DNA of 64,000 bases from positions 744,001 to 808,000 of the forward strand of contig NZ_JAVLVT010000001.1 in the NCBI RefSeq assembly GCF_031628175.1. The letters are read 5' to 3'. The DNA is from Lipingzhangella_A rawalii (GTDB lineage: Bacteria > Actinomycetota > Actinomycetes > Streptosporangiales > Streptosporangiaceae). The position numbers were made by a program, and so were the translations under genes. The notes below the pieces were generated by a model that made no database searches, was not told where the DNA came from, and saw only the letters and a program-made list of their open reading frames with translations. Shown piece by piece: positions 1 through 8,962 of this stretch. Numbering within the stretch: the stretch's first letter is position 1; the number at the start of each line of letters is the position of its first letter.

Positions 1-149
1 CGAGATTGGTCACTGCCTTCCGTGCACCGCCTCACCTCTGCTTAAGTTCCGCTTACGCCGCACCTTTTTGTCATCCGCGACACAAGCCGGGGTCGCGGCG
101 TCCACGGTGCACCCACGCATCCGACGCCAAGTGGAATGGAGACACCGCG

Positions 150-1373
150 ATGGCACGCAAGAAGGCGCTCAGCCTCCTCGCCGCAGCCTCCGCCCTATCT
201 CTCGGGTTGACCGCCTGTAACGGGGCAGACGAGGGCGAAGAGTTCCAGTACGGCTACGTGCTCCCGGAGACGGGTGACCTGGCGTTCCTGGGCCCGCCAC
301 AGATCAGCGCCGCAGAGATGGCCCTGGCGGAGATCAACGATGCCGGCGGCATCCTCGACACCGAGGTTCCCGATATCGAACCGGGTGACGAGGCCAACGA
401 CGCCGGTCAGGCCAACGAGGCCGCCAACCGCCTGGTTGACCAGGACGTAAACATGGTGCTCGGGGCCGCAGCCTCCGGAATGACCCACGCTATCTACGAC
501 ACCGTTACCGGTGCCGGAATCGTGCAGTGTTCCGGATCCAACACCGACCCGGACCTGAGCACCATCGACGACGGTGGATTCTACTTCCGCACCGCGCCCA
601 GCGACCTCCTGTCCGCCCCGGTGCTCGGCGAGCAGATCATCAACGACGGACACACCAGCGTGGCGGTAGCCAACCGGGCCGACGGCTACGGTGACGGCTA
701 CGCCGAGGTTCTGGTGGACACCGCCGAGGCCGAAGGCGCCGAGGTGGAGTTCAGTGAGGGGTACGACCCCGAGACCACCGACTTCAGCTCGATTGCCGGA
801 GATATGGAAGGCTCCGGCGCCGACGCCTACGTCGTTATCGCCTTCGAAGAGGGCGTGCAACTGCTGGGCGACCTCCTGGAGGCCGGGGTGGATCCCGAGC
901 AGATCTACGTCACCGACGGGATGAACGATCCCGACCTGGGCTCCAGCATCGACGAGGACAACCCGGAGATCGTTGCCGGGATCACCGGTGCCGCGCCCGG
1001 CGCCGACAATCCCGACTTCGACACCCAGCTGGAGGAGCACGATCCCGACCTGGAAGTGTTCCAGTTTGCCCCGCAGGTCTACGACTGCGTGATCGCCACG
1101 GCGCTGGCCGCCGAGCACGCCGAGAGCACGGACCCGGGCGAGTACGTGGACTCGATGACCGCGGTTACCCAGGACGGAACCGAGTGCACCGGCTTCAGCG
1201 AGTGCCGGGATCTGCTCGCCGACGGTGAGGAGATCGACTACCAGGGGGCCAGCGGCCCGATCGCCTGGGACGACAACGGCGACCCGACCGTCGCCTCCAT
1301 CGCGGTGTTCAAGTTCGACGAGGACACTGCCGAGCACGGAATCGAGGAGTACGTGGAGTCCTCGACCGACTGA
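150..1373 (+). CDS. livJ: Branched-chain amino-acid type ABC transporter substrate-binding lipoprotein
   Basis: Periplasmic-binding-protein fold type I protein (407 aa) that should capture a branched-chain amino acid or related ligand outside the membrane for the LivHMGF transporter encoded on the opposite strand just downstream. The chosen ATG follows a GGAG 8 nt upstream and gives a lipoprotein signal: Lys-rich start, hydrophobic stretch, and lipobox LTAC with the lipidated Cys at residue 23. An upstream start at position 6 would add 48 residues that look nothing like a signal peptide. The mature protein is very acidic, as often seen in actinomycetes. It faces the liv operon tail to tail, with a shared terminator hairpin between them. 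Ligand specificity cannot be read from the sequence. Confidence 0.88.
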   Translation: MARKKALSLLAAASALSLGLTACNGADEGEEFQYGYVLPETGDLAFLGPPQISAAEMALAEINDAGGILDTEVPDIEPGDEANDAGQANEAANRLVDQDVNMVLGAAASGMTHAIYDTVTGAGIVQCSGSNTDPDLSTIDDGGFYFRTAPSDLLSAPVLGEQIINDGHTSVAVANRADGYGDGYAEVLVDTAEAEGAEVEFSEGYDPETTDFSSIAGDMEGSGADAYVVIAFEEGVQLLGDLLEAGVDPEQIYVTDGMNDPDLGSSIDEDNPEIVAGITGAAPGADNPDFDTQLEEHDPDLEVFQFAPQVYDCVIATALAAEHAESTDPGEYVDSMTAVTQDGTECTGFSECRDLLADGEEIDYQGASGPIAWDDNGDPTVASIAVFKFDEDTAEHGIEEYVESSTD

Positions 1374-1540
1374 CGCGGATCCACGCGCCGGGCCGGTTTC
1401 AACCGGAGCACGCGGACTCGGGGTGGTGCGCAGGTTCGCCTGCCGCGCCACCCCACACGTATGTCGTATGGCCTGTCTCTGCGGACCTCTGCGGGTCTCT
1501 GCGGCTGTCCCGGCGCTTCGGTGCGGGTGCACCGGGCACG

Positions 1541-1597
1541 AAAAACCGGTGCGGCTGTGGCGACCGCTCGAAGCGGGCCCGGCCACAGCCGCACCGG
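1541..1597 (-). terminator. Intrinsic terminator of the liv operon (bidirectional hairpin)
   Basis: A perfect 16-bp stem (1546-1561 pairing with 1582-1597) with a 20-nt loop lies between the convergent livJ and livF. On the minus strand the stem is followed by five T residues (A run at 1541-1545), which fits an intrinsic terminator for livHMGF. The stem alone may also stop livJ transcription. Confidence 0.8.
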
Positions 1598-1606
1598 CCA
1601 GCACGC

Positions 1607-2410
1607 TCAGGCCTTGGCGAGCGTCCCCAAGTAGAGCTCGACCACGTTTGGATCCTGCAAGAGCTCCCGCCCGGTTCCGGTGTAGGCGTTGCGCCCCTGG
1701 TCCAGCACATAGCCGCGGTCGGCGATCTGGAGACACCGGCGAGCGTTCTGTTCCACCATGATGATGGACACCCCGATCGAGTTGATCTCCTGCACCCGCT
1801 GGAAGACCTCGTCCTGGTAGAGCGGGGAGAGCCCGGCCGTTGGCTCGTCCAGGAGCAGCACATGCGGGTTCATCATCAGTGCCCGCCCCATGGCCACCAT
1901 CTGACGTTCTCCACCGGACAGGGAACCGGCCTTGGCCTTGCGCCGCTTGGCCAACAGGGGAAACAGACCCGCAACCGTCTCGAAGCGGCTGCTGACAATC
2001 TCGGGCCGGAGAAACGCTCCCATCTCCAGGTTCTCTTCGATGGTCAGCGACGGGAACACGTTCTGCGTCTGCGGGACGTAGCCCACCCCGTGCTCCACCA
2101 GCTCGTGGGCGGCCAGGCCGGCGATATTCTCCCCCCGCAGTGTCAACGCACCCGAACGCACGGGAATCAGACCGAAGATCGTCTTGACGAGGGTCGACTT
2201 CCCCGCTCCGTTGGGGCCGATGATCGCGACCACCTCCCCCTCGGCCAGGGTAAGAGTGCAGCCGGTAAGAATATTGACCTCGGGGACGTACCCTGCGACC
2301 ACCTCGTCCGCAACCAGCAGATATTCGTCGTAGCGACGCTCCACCGCGGATGCGCCCTCCTGTGCGCCGGTGGACACCTCCCCCGCACTGGTACTGGGGT
2401 GTTCACTCAT
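1607..2410 (-). CDS. livF: Branched-chain amino-acid ABC transporter ATP-binding protein LivF
   Basis: Second ATPase of the liv importer (267 aa). It shows Walker A GPNGAGKST, signature LSGGE, Walker B LLLDEP and a Q-loop typical of the LivF/TM1139 family; it would energise uptake together with LivG at the inner face of the membrane. Its start overlaps the livG stop by 4 nt (ATGA), so translation is probably coupled. The first ~30 residues are an acidic, low-complexity extension before the ABC domain begins. It is the last gene of the operon and is followed by a strong terminator. Confidence 0.92.
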   Translation of the reverse strand: MSEHPSTSAGEVSTGAQEGASAVERRYDEYLLVADEVVAGYVPEVNILTGCTLTLAEGEVVAIIGPNGAGKSTLVKTIFGLIPVRSGALTLRGENIAGLAAHELVEHGVGYVPQTQNVFPSLTIEENLEMGAFLRPEIVSSRFETVAGLFPLLAKRRKAKAGSLSGGERQMVAMGRALMMNPHVLLLDEPTAGLSPLYQDEVFQRVQEINSIGVSIIMVEQNARRCLQIADRGYVLDQGRNAYTGTGRELLQDPNVVELYLGTLAKA

Positions 2411-3348
2411 CGTGTTTCCTCCGTGCCCTGGGCAGCGCCGTCGTTGCCGGTCGCTCCACCGTTGGAGCGGGTGGTCTCATCGTGCTGTGTCCCCAGATAC
2501 GCGTCGATGACGGTCTGGTTGGATCGAATGTCGTCGGGACGTCCCTCGGCGATCACCCTGCCCTCGGCCAGCACGATGATCCAGTCGCTGATCCCCATGA
2601 TGACGTCCATATCGTGCTCGACGAAAAGAATCGTGGTTCCCTCGTCTCGCAGCGCGGATATGTGTTCCAGCAGCGACTCCACGAGCACGGGATTCACCCC
2701 CGCCATGGGCTCGTCGAGCATCACCATGGACGGTTGCACCATCAGGGCCCGGGCCATCTCCAGGAGCTTGCGCTGACCGCCGGACAGACTTCCGGCGATC
2801 TCGTCGCGCATGTGTGTCAGCCGGAACCGCTCCAACAGTTCCTCGGCCTGCCGCTGATTCCGCTGCTCCTGCCGGGACCAGTACCACCGCAGGAAGGAGC
2901 CCAACAATCGCTCACCAGTCTGGCCGGGAGCGGCCAACAACATGTTCTCCAGGACACTCAAGCGGGTCAGCGCCTTGGTGAGCTGGAAGGTGCGCACCAT
3001 GCCCCGACGGGCCACCTGGTGTCCCGGAAGGCCATTGATCCGACCCCCCTGGAACGTCCACGAGCCGCTGTCCGATCCGTCGAACCCGGTCAGAACGTTG
3101 AACAGGGTAGACTTTCCCGCCCCGTTGGGACCGATCAACGCGGTGACCGTTCCACGCTGCACCTCGAGGTGTTCCACGTCCACCGCCGTCAGCCCGCCGA
3201 ACGAGCGCCGCACCCGATCGGCCACCAGGATCGGATCCGGTTTGGCGCTCCCGGGCTCTGCGGCGACCCCGGTCAGGTCTGCCCGGGCCCGCCCAGTGCC
3301 GTCAGCGTCCGCGGAGACCTCGTCGAGCCCAACCCCGTTATTTGACAT
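2407..3348 (-). CDS. livG: Branched-chain amino-acid ABC transporter ATP-binding protein LivG
   Basis: First ATPase of the liv importer (313 aa with this start). Motifs are Walker A GPNGAGKST, signature LSGGQ, Walker B VMLDEPMAG and the H-loop in FVEHDMD. The C-terminal Asn/Gln-rich loop and the ILAEGRVIAEG segment are typical of LivG. The ATG at 3348 was chosen because it lies only 11 nt inside the 3' end of livM and gives a family-like N-terminus. The longer open frame to 3495 runs inside livM. About 35 variable residues precede the ABC domain, and the C-terminus carries a polar Asn/Gly/Thr-rich tail. Confidence 0.9.
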   Translation of the reverse strand: MSNNGVGLDEVSADADGTGRARADLTGVAAEPGSAKPDPILVADRVRRSFGGLTAVDVEHLEVQRGTVTALIGPNGAGKSTLFNVLTGFDGSDSGSWTFQGGRINGLPGHQVARRGMVRTFQLTKALTRLSVLENMLLAAPGQTGERLLGSFLRWYWSRQEQRNQRQAEELLERFRLTHMRDEIAGSLSGGQRKLLEMARALMVQPSMVMLDEPMAGVNPVLVESLLEHISALRDEGTTILFVEHDMDVIMGISDWIIVLAEGRVIAEGRPDDIRSNQTVIDAYLGTQHDETTRSNGGATGNDGAAQGTEETR

Positions 3349-4324
3349 TGACCAGCATCTCCCTGCGGTTGCCGATGAGTCCTTGCGGTCGGTAGATGAT
3401 GAGCAGTACCAGAATGAGCCCGACCAGGGCATGGCGTACCGCACCCAGCTCGCCACCGGTGACGAAGGGGAGCCAGCCCATCTGGTCCAGGGCACGCATC
3501 GTCTCGTCGGTGAAGGTGAGCAGGAACCACATCACAACGGAACCGATGACTGGCCCCCACGTGCGGCCCGCCCCACCCAGCAGCAGCATCGCCCAGAGGT
3601 AGAAGGTGACCTGGGGCCGGAACTGGTCCGGAGTCACCGATGCCTGGTGGAGAGCGATCATGACACCGGCCAGCGCACCAAAGACACCGCCGATGACCAG
3701 GCTCTGGAGTTTGTAGACGAACACGTTCTTACCGAGGCTGCGCACGGCGTCCTCGTCCTCACGGATCCCCTTGATCACCCGGCCCCACGGGCTGTGCATG
3801 AGCGACCACATGATCAGACAGGACACCAGGACCAGTGACCAGGTCACCACCATCGTCCACAGGTGTGGGCTGGAAAAGGTGATGTCCCCGACGCCGTAGC
3901 GCCCGGGCGGGAACGGGTTCAGTTCCCGGAAGCCGTCACTGAGATTCTGCCTCCCGAAGACGCCGCCGGTGAGATCACGGGCGAACGGGGCCCGGTAGAC
4001 GAACCGCAGCCCTTCGGCCACCGCGATCGTACAGATCGCCAGGTAGTCCGCACGGAGGCGCAGTGTGGGGATCCCCATCAACAACGCCAGTACGACCGCA
4101 CACAGGATCGAGGCTGCGACGCCCACGCTCAGCGGCAGCCCGAAGGTGCCAACGCAGACCGCGACGCCGTAGGCGCCGACCAGCATGAAGCCGACCTGCC
4201 CGAAGTTCAACAGGCCGGTGTAGCCGAAGTGCATGTTCAGGCCGATGATGGCCAGCGCGTAGATGGCCGCGACCGGGCCGATCGCCGAGGTGATGGATGT
4301 GGTCAGGATGCCGAGAAAGTCCAT
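3338..4324 (-). CDS. livM: Branched-chain amino-acid ABC transporter permease LivM
   Basis: Membrane permease subunit (328 aa) with eight to ten hydrophobic segments and the LivM signature region around GYTGLLNFGQVGFMLVGAY near residues 35-53. The cytoplasmic coupling region WGRVIKGIREDEDAVRSLGK (about residues 176-195) is characteristic of BPD_transp_2 family permeases that contact the ATPases. An AGGGG sits about 7 nt before the ATG, and livH ends 9 nt upstream, so the two permease genes form one transcription unit. It should pair with LivH to form the transmembrane channel. Confidence 0.92.
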   Translation of the reverse strand: MDFLGILTTSITSAIGPVAAIYALAIIGLNMHFGYTGLLNFGQVGFMLVGAYGVAVCVGTFGLPLSVGVAASILCAVVLALLMGIPTLRLRADYLAICTIAVAEGLRFVYRAPFARDLTGGVFGRQNLSDGFRELNPFPPGRYGVGDITFSSPHLWTMVVTWSLVLVSCLIMWSLMHSPWGRVIKGIREDEDAVRSLGKNVFVYKLQSLVIGGVFGALAGVMIALHQASVTPDQFRPQVTFYLWAMLLLGGAGRTWGPVIGSVVMWFLLTFTDETMRALDQMGWLPFVTGGELGAVRHALVGLILVLLIIYRPQGLIGNRREMLVNVK

Positions 4325-4333
4325 GGTCCGCCC

Positions 4334-6088
4334 CTAACCGATCCGCTCGCGTCGGCCCAGCAGCCCCTGCGGCCGAACCAGCAACATGACGATCATGATG
4401 GCCAATGCCCACGCCTCCATCAGCTGGTGTGGGAACCACAGCGTGGACAGCATCGCGACCAACCCGATCGCGATCCCGCCGAGCATGGCCCCGTAGGCGG
4501 TTCCGAGCCCCCCCAGAATGACTGCGGCGAACATCAACAGCAGGAGGTGAAAACCCATCTGCCAATGCACGATCTGGTGGATCCCCGCGAGAACCCCACC
4601 CAGGGCCGCGAGTCCACCGCCGAGTGTCCAGACGTACAACGTGATCCGGGCGACGTCGATCCCGGAGGACTCGGCCAGATCGCGATTGTCGGACACGGCG
4701 CGCATGGCCTTGCCAACGCGGGTGAACTGGAGCATGCAGGCCACGGCGACAAGGACCAGTACCGCGATTCCCATGATCGCCAGGGAGCGGGGGGCGATGG
4801 TTATGGGCCCGAGACTTACCAGCTCCTGGACCTGGTACTCGGGGTAACTGGACCTACTGCCCCCGAACATCACCAGCAGCACGTGGCGAAGGAGAAGCGC
4901 GACCCCGATGGAGACGATGAACAGCTGGATGAGCGCGACGTTGCGCAGGCGCAACGGTTGCCATATGTAGCGTTCCATACCGGCGCCGAGCGCGGCACCC
5001 AACACCACGGCGATCAGAACAGCACCGATCGCACCCCACCAGATCCCGGCGGCGAGCCCGAGAAGCGCGAGCGCGCCCTGCACGGACAGGATCGTCGAGG
5101 CGGGCATCCGCCCCCGGAGTAGGCGCCCGGTGGTGATGACCAGCGCTGCGATCGCGACGGGAACCAGAACGATCGCCGCGAGGTTGGCCGGGGTCGAGCC
5201 GAGCCCGGGATCACCGGCTAGGGAGATATGCCACTGTGCGGCCTCGCCACCGAAGATCCCCACCAGGGTGGCTCCGACGATCCCCAGTACCAGGATTGCT
5301 CCCTGGAGGGGTAACCGGATTGTGGGGCGCAGCTGGTCTCGCAACAGCAACCCCACCCCGATGGCCAGTGCCGCCGCCACGAACAGCCCCAGGATCGAGT
5401 TGCCGAGCCCCCCGGCCCCCGTGCTGAACAGCAGGGCCATGAGGGCACCGAACGTGACCATGTCTCCGTGCGCAAAGTTGATCATGCGCGTGGTCCCGAA
5501 GATCAGGGACAGCCCCACCGAGGCGATCGCGATGACCAGCCCGAACACCAGGCCATTCGTTGCGACCTGGGCGAACTTGTGGGAGAAGGGCGCCCCTTCG
5601 TCCACGTCCGGGGGCTCGGCGCCCTCCTCGGCCTCGGCCTCTTCCTCGGCGAGTTCTTCCTCGGTGTCGTCCGGGCTGGCCGCGGGTTCGTCCCCGTCCT
5701 CGGGTTCGTCGAAGCGGTAGATCAGGCGTCGTTCATCGCCGGAGCCAATCTCAAGGTCATCGTGTTCGGCACCGGGAATCAGGTCCAGTTCGGCGACGTC
5801 CTCGGGCACACTGTCCTCGTCGAGGACCGCCCGGTAGGTCCCGGGCCCGGGAAGAACGAACTCCCACTGCCCGTCGTCGTCGGTTGTCGCTGTCCCGAGC
5901 TCGGTTTCGTCCTCGAACACGGTGATCTCGACTCCCGCAATGGGTTCGGGATCGTCGATCTCACCGTGGAGCGTCTCTTCGCCCTGTTCGTCAGCCACCG
6001 CCCCACCAGGGGCCAGGAGCATCATCGCGAGCACGGCGATGAGCAGGGTGACGATGCGTCTGTGCACGCGCGCTCCCTCGCACATCAT
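4334..6088 (-). CDS. livH: LivH-type permease with N-terminal signal peptide, extracytoplasmic beta domain and acidic linker
   Basis: Fusion protein of 584 aa, against about 290-310 aa for classical LivH. Residues 1-33 form a signal peptide ending near AVA-DE. Residues 36-120 resemble a carboxypeptidase-regulatory (prealbumin-like) beta-sandwich, with the pattern GVEITVFEDETELGTATTD then DGQWEFVLPGPGTYRAVL. Residues 128-163 form a Glu/Asp-rich linker, and about 175-584 form the permease with RMINFAHGDMVTFGA and the coupling motif GKAMRAVSDNRDLAESSGID. Start choice: GGAGG 8 nt before ATG 6088; a GTG at 6067 with its own GAGGGAG is an alternative that keeps the signal peptide. It heads the livHMGF operon. 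From memory, similar extended LivH proteins occur in other actinomycetes. Confidence 0.87.
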   Translation of the reverse strand: MMCEGARVHRRIVTLLIAVLAMMLLAPGGAVADEQGEETLHGEIDDPEPIAGVEITVFEDETELGTATTDDDGQWEFVLPGPGTYRAVLDEDSVPEDVAELDLIPGAEHDDLEIGSGDERRLIYRFDEPEDGDEPAASPDDTEEELAEEEAEAEEGAEPPDVDEGAPFSHKFAQVATNGLVFGLVIAIASVGLSLIFGTTRMINFAHGDMVTFGALMALLFSTGAGGLGNSILGLFVAAALAIGVGLLLRDQLRPTIRLPLQGAILVLGIVGATLVGIFGGEAAQWHISLAGDPGLGSTPANLAAIVLVPVAIAALVITTGRLLRGRMPASTILSVQGALALLGLAAGIWWGAIGAVLIAVVLGAALGAGMERYIWQPLRLRNVALIQLFIVSIGVALLLRHVLLVMFGGSRSSYPEYQVQELVSLGPITIAPRSLAIMGIAVLVLVAVACMLQFTRVGKAMRAVSDNRDLAESSGIDVARITLYVWTLGGGLAALGGVLAGIHQIVHWQMGFHLLLLMFAAVILGGLGTAYGAMLGGIAIGLVAMLSTLWFPHQLMEAWALAIMIVMLLVRPQGLLGRRERIG

Positions 6089-6270
6089 TCTGGTGGCCTC
6101 CCGGAGGGTTACCGAGAGACTCGAATCCTGGGTGGCGGTGAGTTTAGTCGCACTTCGTGGAAGGGTTCAGCACTCCTGTGGCTACGTGACCCAAACGTCA
6201 TCCCTTTGTACGGGTTCGTGATCAAAGTGGAACCAGGGCACCACTTGACGCCAACCCCCACATTCCACAC

Positions 6271-6311
6271 AAAACGGGCGCGCCGGGGCTGCACTGCTGC
6301 CCCGGCGCGCC
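6271..6311 (-). terminator. Intrinsic terminator after pdtaR
   Basis: A perfect 13-bp GC stem (6277-6289 with 6299-6311, 9-nt loop) lies 26 nt past the pdtaR stop codon. On the minus strand it is followed by a short T run (AAAA at 6271-6274). It separates pdtaR from the liv operon, whose own promoter must lie between about 6089 and 6270. Confidence 0.75.
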
Positions 6312-6336
6312 GGACATGCCCACGGCCTGGCGCTGC

Positions 6337-6930
6337 CTACCCGTCGCCCCCCAGGGTGTCGATGACGGTTTCGGCAACCTTGCGCATCGTCAACCGGCGA
6401 TCCATGGAGTTCTTCTGGATCCACCGGAAAGCCTCCGGTTCACTGAGACCGTGCTGAGACTGCAACAGCCCCTTCGCCCGGTCCACGAGCTTGCGGGTCT
6501 CCAGGCGCTCCTGTAGATCACTGACCTCCGCCTCCAGCGTGGTCAGCTCGGCGTACCGACTCGTCGCCATCTCCACCGCCGGCACGAGTTCGGCCTTGCT
6601 GAACGGCTTGACGAGATAGGCCATCGCCCCGGCCTCCCGCGCGCGTTCCACCAGCTCCCGCTGGGAGAACGCGGTCAGGATGACCACGGGTGCGATGCGC
6701 TCGGCAGCGATCCGCTCCGCCGCGGACAGCCCGTCGAGCACCGGCATCTTGATGTCCAGGATCACCAGGTCCGGCCGGTGCTCGGTCGCCAGAGATACCG
6801 CCGTTTCGCCGTCACCTGCCTCCCCCACCACGGTGTAGCCGTCCTCCTCCAGCATCTCCCGGAGGTCGAGACGGATCAGGGCCTCGTCTTCCGCGATCAC
6901 CACGCGGCTCTGCGTCTGGGTCACGCACAC
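6337..6930 (-). CDS. pdtaR: ANTAR-domain response regulator (PdtaR family)
   Basis: Two-component response regulator that acts on RNA instead of DNA. The receiver domain (first ~120 residues) has the acidic pair in VVIAEDEALIRLDL, the phospho-acceptor Asp in LVILDIKMPVLDG, the Thr in VILTAF and the Lys in YLVKPFSKAE. A coiled-coil helix (LTTLEAEVSDLQERLE) leads into an ANTAR domain (LVDRAKGLLQ ... EAFRWIQKNSMDRRLTMRKVAETVI). In mycobacteria this protein partners the histidine kinase PdtaS. The start is uncertain: GTG 6930 or GTG 6924, neither with a clear ribosome site, so the mRNA may be leaderless. The ATG at 7026 would add a non-homologous leader. Confidence 0.9.
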   Translation of the reverse strand: MCVTQTQSRVVIAEDEALIRLDLREMLEEDGYTVVGEAGDGETAVSLATEHRPDLVILDIKMPVLDGLSAAERIAAERIAPVVILTAFSQRELVERAREAGAMAYLVKPFSKAELVPAVEMATSRYAELTTLEAEVSDLQERLETRKLVDRAKGLLQSQHGLSEPEAFRWIQKNSMDRRLTMRKVAETVIDTLGGDG

Positions 6931-7041
6931 GAGGGTATCGGGAGCATGTACACTCTGGGACGGAGGCTCACCCCAATACCTTCCAGGCACCCCAGAGCCC
7001 CAATTCGGCATCCATATCGGATACAATTACCAATGATCCAT

Positions 7042-7127
7042 GCCGGAATGATGGAATGGTAGACATGAACGACTCAAAATCGTTTGCCCCTGTGGGCGTG
7101 TGGGTTCGAATCCCACTTCCGGCACCA
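7042..7127 (+). tRNA. tRNA-Leu (anticodon CAA)
   Basis: Class II tRNA. The acceptor stem GCCGGAA (7042-7048) pairs with TTCCGGC (7117-7123), followed by discriminator A and an encoded CCA. The anticodon stem AACGA/TCGTT encloses the loop CTCAAAA, giving anticodon CAA for UUG codons. A long variable arm (GCCC-CTGT-GGGC) and the T arm GTGGG-TTCGAAT-CCCAC are clear. It is a lone tRNA with no neighbour in the window. Confidence 0.95.
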
Positions 7128-7920
7128 TCCGAGTAACCGGGCCCGACGTGGATCCATCAACGGATCCGCGCGGAGCCCACCCCCAGGTTCCCACTGGTGT
7201 TTTGGGGTCCTGACCACGTTCTACGGAGCCCCGCAACCACAGCATTGACACGCACCCGGATCTCGCCCGACCCTCGATCTGGGAACGGAACTCGAAATTC
7301 CCGGTGCCCGGAAAGACCCGCTGTCGAGTCCGGGCTGTGGACCGCCCGGGGCCAGCCTCCGCGCACGGAATCCCATAACCGGGAGTGACACCGCTGGCGA
7401 ACTTCGCTGTGTTGCCTAGCCGTGCCGAACCGCCTCTTCCCAGCAACGACGGGGATCCGACCGACCATCAGCTCCGGACCCCGGATTTTGGCTTCCTCCC
7501 GCGCCTACCGGCGAGACGCGCCACCCCCGGGGGGGCAGGAAACCCACCTCTTCGTCGGCGCCACCCCAGACCGGACTCGGAATATCCGCCATATCCGAGG
7601 TCACCTCCACCGGCCGTAGCGGCAGAACGTGTCGTCCCAATGTTCGTTGCGACGTTGACGTTCCGGTCATCGCGGACCCTGCATCCAGCCCCCGCCCAGA
7701 TCCGGTGCCGAATCTCGGCCCGGACCTCGCCGAACGGTTCGAGTGTGCACTGGCCGGCGACCCGCCCAAGGATCACATCCCAGCTACAACCTGAGCACAA
7801 CCCGCAGGTTTGGTGGCCACACACCCGTACAGTCCCCGATTCTGGAGACAGAGCGAAGCAACGACGCACACCCGGTGCGGTCTACTGCACCCCGCACGCC
7901 GTAGGAAGGAGGGGCGCGGA
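7128..7920. other. Long intergenic stretch without a recognisable gene
   Basis: About 790 nt separate the tRNA from the DUF1266 gene. Open frames here exist on both strands but their translations are Arg/Pro-rich with no family resemblance and no good start site, so I treat them as chance. There is no obvious integrase, and I see no second copy of the tRNA 3' end that would mark an integration site. Confidence 0.5.
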
Positions 7921-8862
7921 GTGCTCAGCACGACGGTGTCGATTCTCGGCGCACTCACCATCCTGGCGTGGCTGGTTATCGCGTGGGCCTCGAACCGGCG
8001 CCAACCCTGGGCACTGGCCCCCCTCGCCCTCCTGGTGCTGGGGCTCCTCGCCCTCGGCCATCCCGGTTGGGCCCTGCTCCCCCTGGCCGCACTGGTCGTG
8101 GGCTCCTTCACCGAACTGGTCATCGGGGTCCGGGAACCCCCGGCCCTACGGACCAGGCACCCGGAGGCGCCGCTGAGTACCGAACGGTGGGCGGCCGCGG
8201 TCGCGGCACCGTTCCGGGTCGCCCTGGCCGAGCCATGGGACGTGGTGGTCCGTCCCTCGCTCCGACGCCGCTACCGCCGGGTCCTGACCGAACAGTGGGG
8301 AGCCGTGGACCGGGACTCCCTGCTGACCGCGGTGGATCACCTGTGGTCCGAACTGCGCAGTGGGCCACGTGCGGACCTCATCGTGGATCTGAGCAACGGT
8401 GTCGCCTCCACCCGCCGTCACCCCGACGATCCCCCGGGACGCACGATCGTGCTCACTGCGGACCAGGTCGCCCGCCTCCGCGAGATCTCCGGCGCACACG
8501 ACACGGAAACCGTGGTGATCGGCGCCTTCCAGTGGTGGACCTCGGCACACCTCATTCGGTTGGCCTGCGGTGGGGCGGCGCTGGACTGGCTGACTCCGCG
8601 TGAGACGAACCGGCTGCTACGTCAGGTCGCCTCGGACCTCCAGCGACGGTACGGCGGATGGTACGAGCTCGCGCAGGCCTTCCACGCCGGCCACCTGCTG
8701 TGGGACGGCGCTGGTTCCACGGACGCCGAGTCACGTCGGGTCTGGACAGCGCTCGGCATCCTGACCCGCGACCCGGACAGCCCATGGAACCAGTTGCCGT
8801 GGGACATGCCCCTGGAGCGTGTTCCGGGCGAACCGGGAGCCGCCGACAGTGCCCGGCTCTAG
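7921..8862 (+). CDS. DUF1266-domain membrane protein
   Basis: Protein of 313 aa starting at GTG 7921 behind an AGGAAGGAGG ribosome site. The first ~70 residues contain two to three hydrophobic segments, so the protein is membrane-anchored. The C-terminal part matches the DUF1266 pattern: an 'LTEQWGAVDRDSLLTAVDHL' helix, then 'AFQWWTSAHLIRLACGGAALDWLT' and 'RRYGGWYELAQAFHAGHLLWDG'. Family function is unknown; members are common in actinobacteria and enterobacteria. It is a single + strand gene between the tRNA and convergent pyk. Confidence 0.7.
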   Translation: MLSTTVSILGALTILAWLVIAWASNRRQPWALAPLALLVLGLLALGHPGWALLPLAALVVGSFTELVIGVREPPALRTRHPEAPLSTERWAAAVAAPFRVALAEPWDVVVRPSLRRRYRRVLTEQWGAVDRDSLLTAVDHLWSELRSGPRADLIVDLSNGVASTRRHPDDPPGRTIVLTADQVARLREISGAHDTETVVIGAFQWWTSAHLIRLACGGAALDWLTPRETNRLLRQVASDLQRRYGGWYELAQAFHAGHLLWDGAGSTDAESRRVWTALGILTRDPDSPWNQLPWDMPLERVPGEPGAADSARL

Positions 8863-8962
8863 CCGGATGGCCCGTGGGAAGACCCCTGGTCCGGGTACCG
8901 CGTCATGCGCATCCGACGCCGGTACCGGGCACGCCTCCCCGTGCTCGTCTGTGCTCGTGGTG

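Noticed and set aside
6..149. Upstream start of the livJ frame
   Set aside because: Would add 48 residues before a perfect lipoprotein signal; ATG 150 has its own ribosome site.
3863..5122. 419-aa + strand frame opposite livM/livH
   Set aside because: Gln/His/Asp-rich shadow of two certain permease genes.
7042..7920. tRNA-Leu as the attachment site of an integrated element
   Set aside because: No integrase follows and no second copy of the tRNA 3' end was seen downstream.
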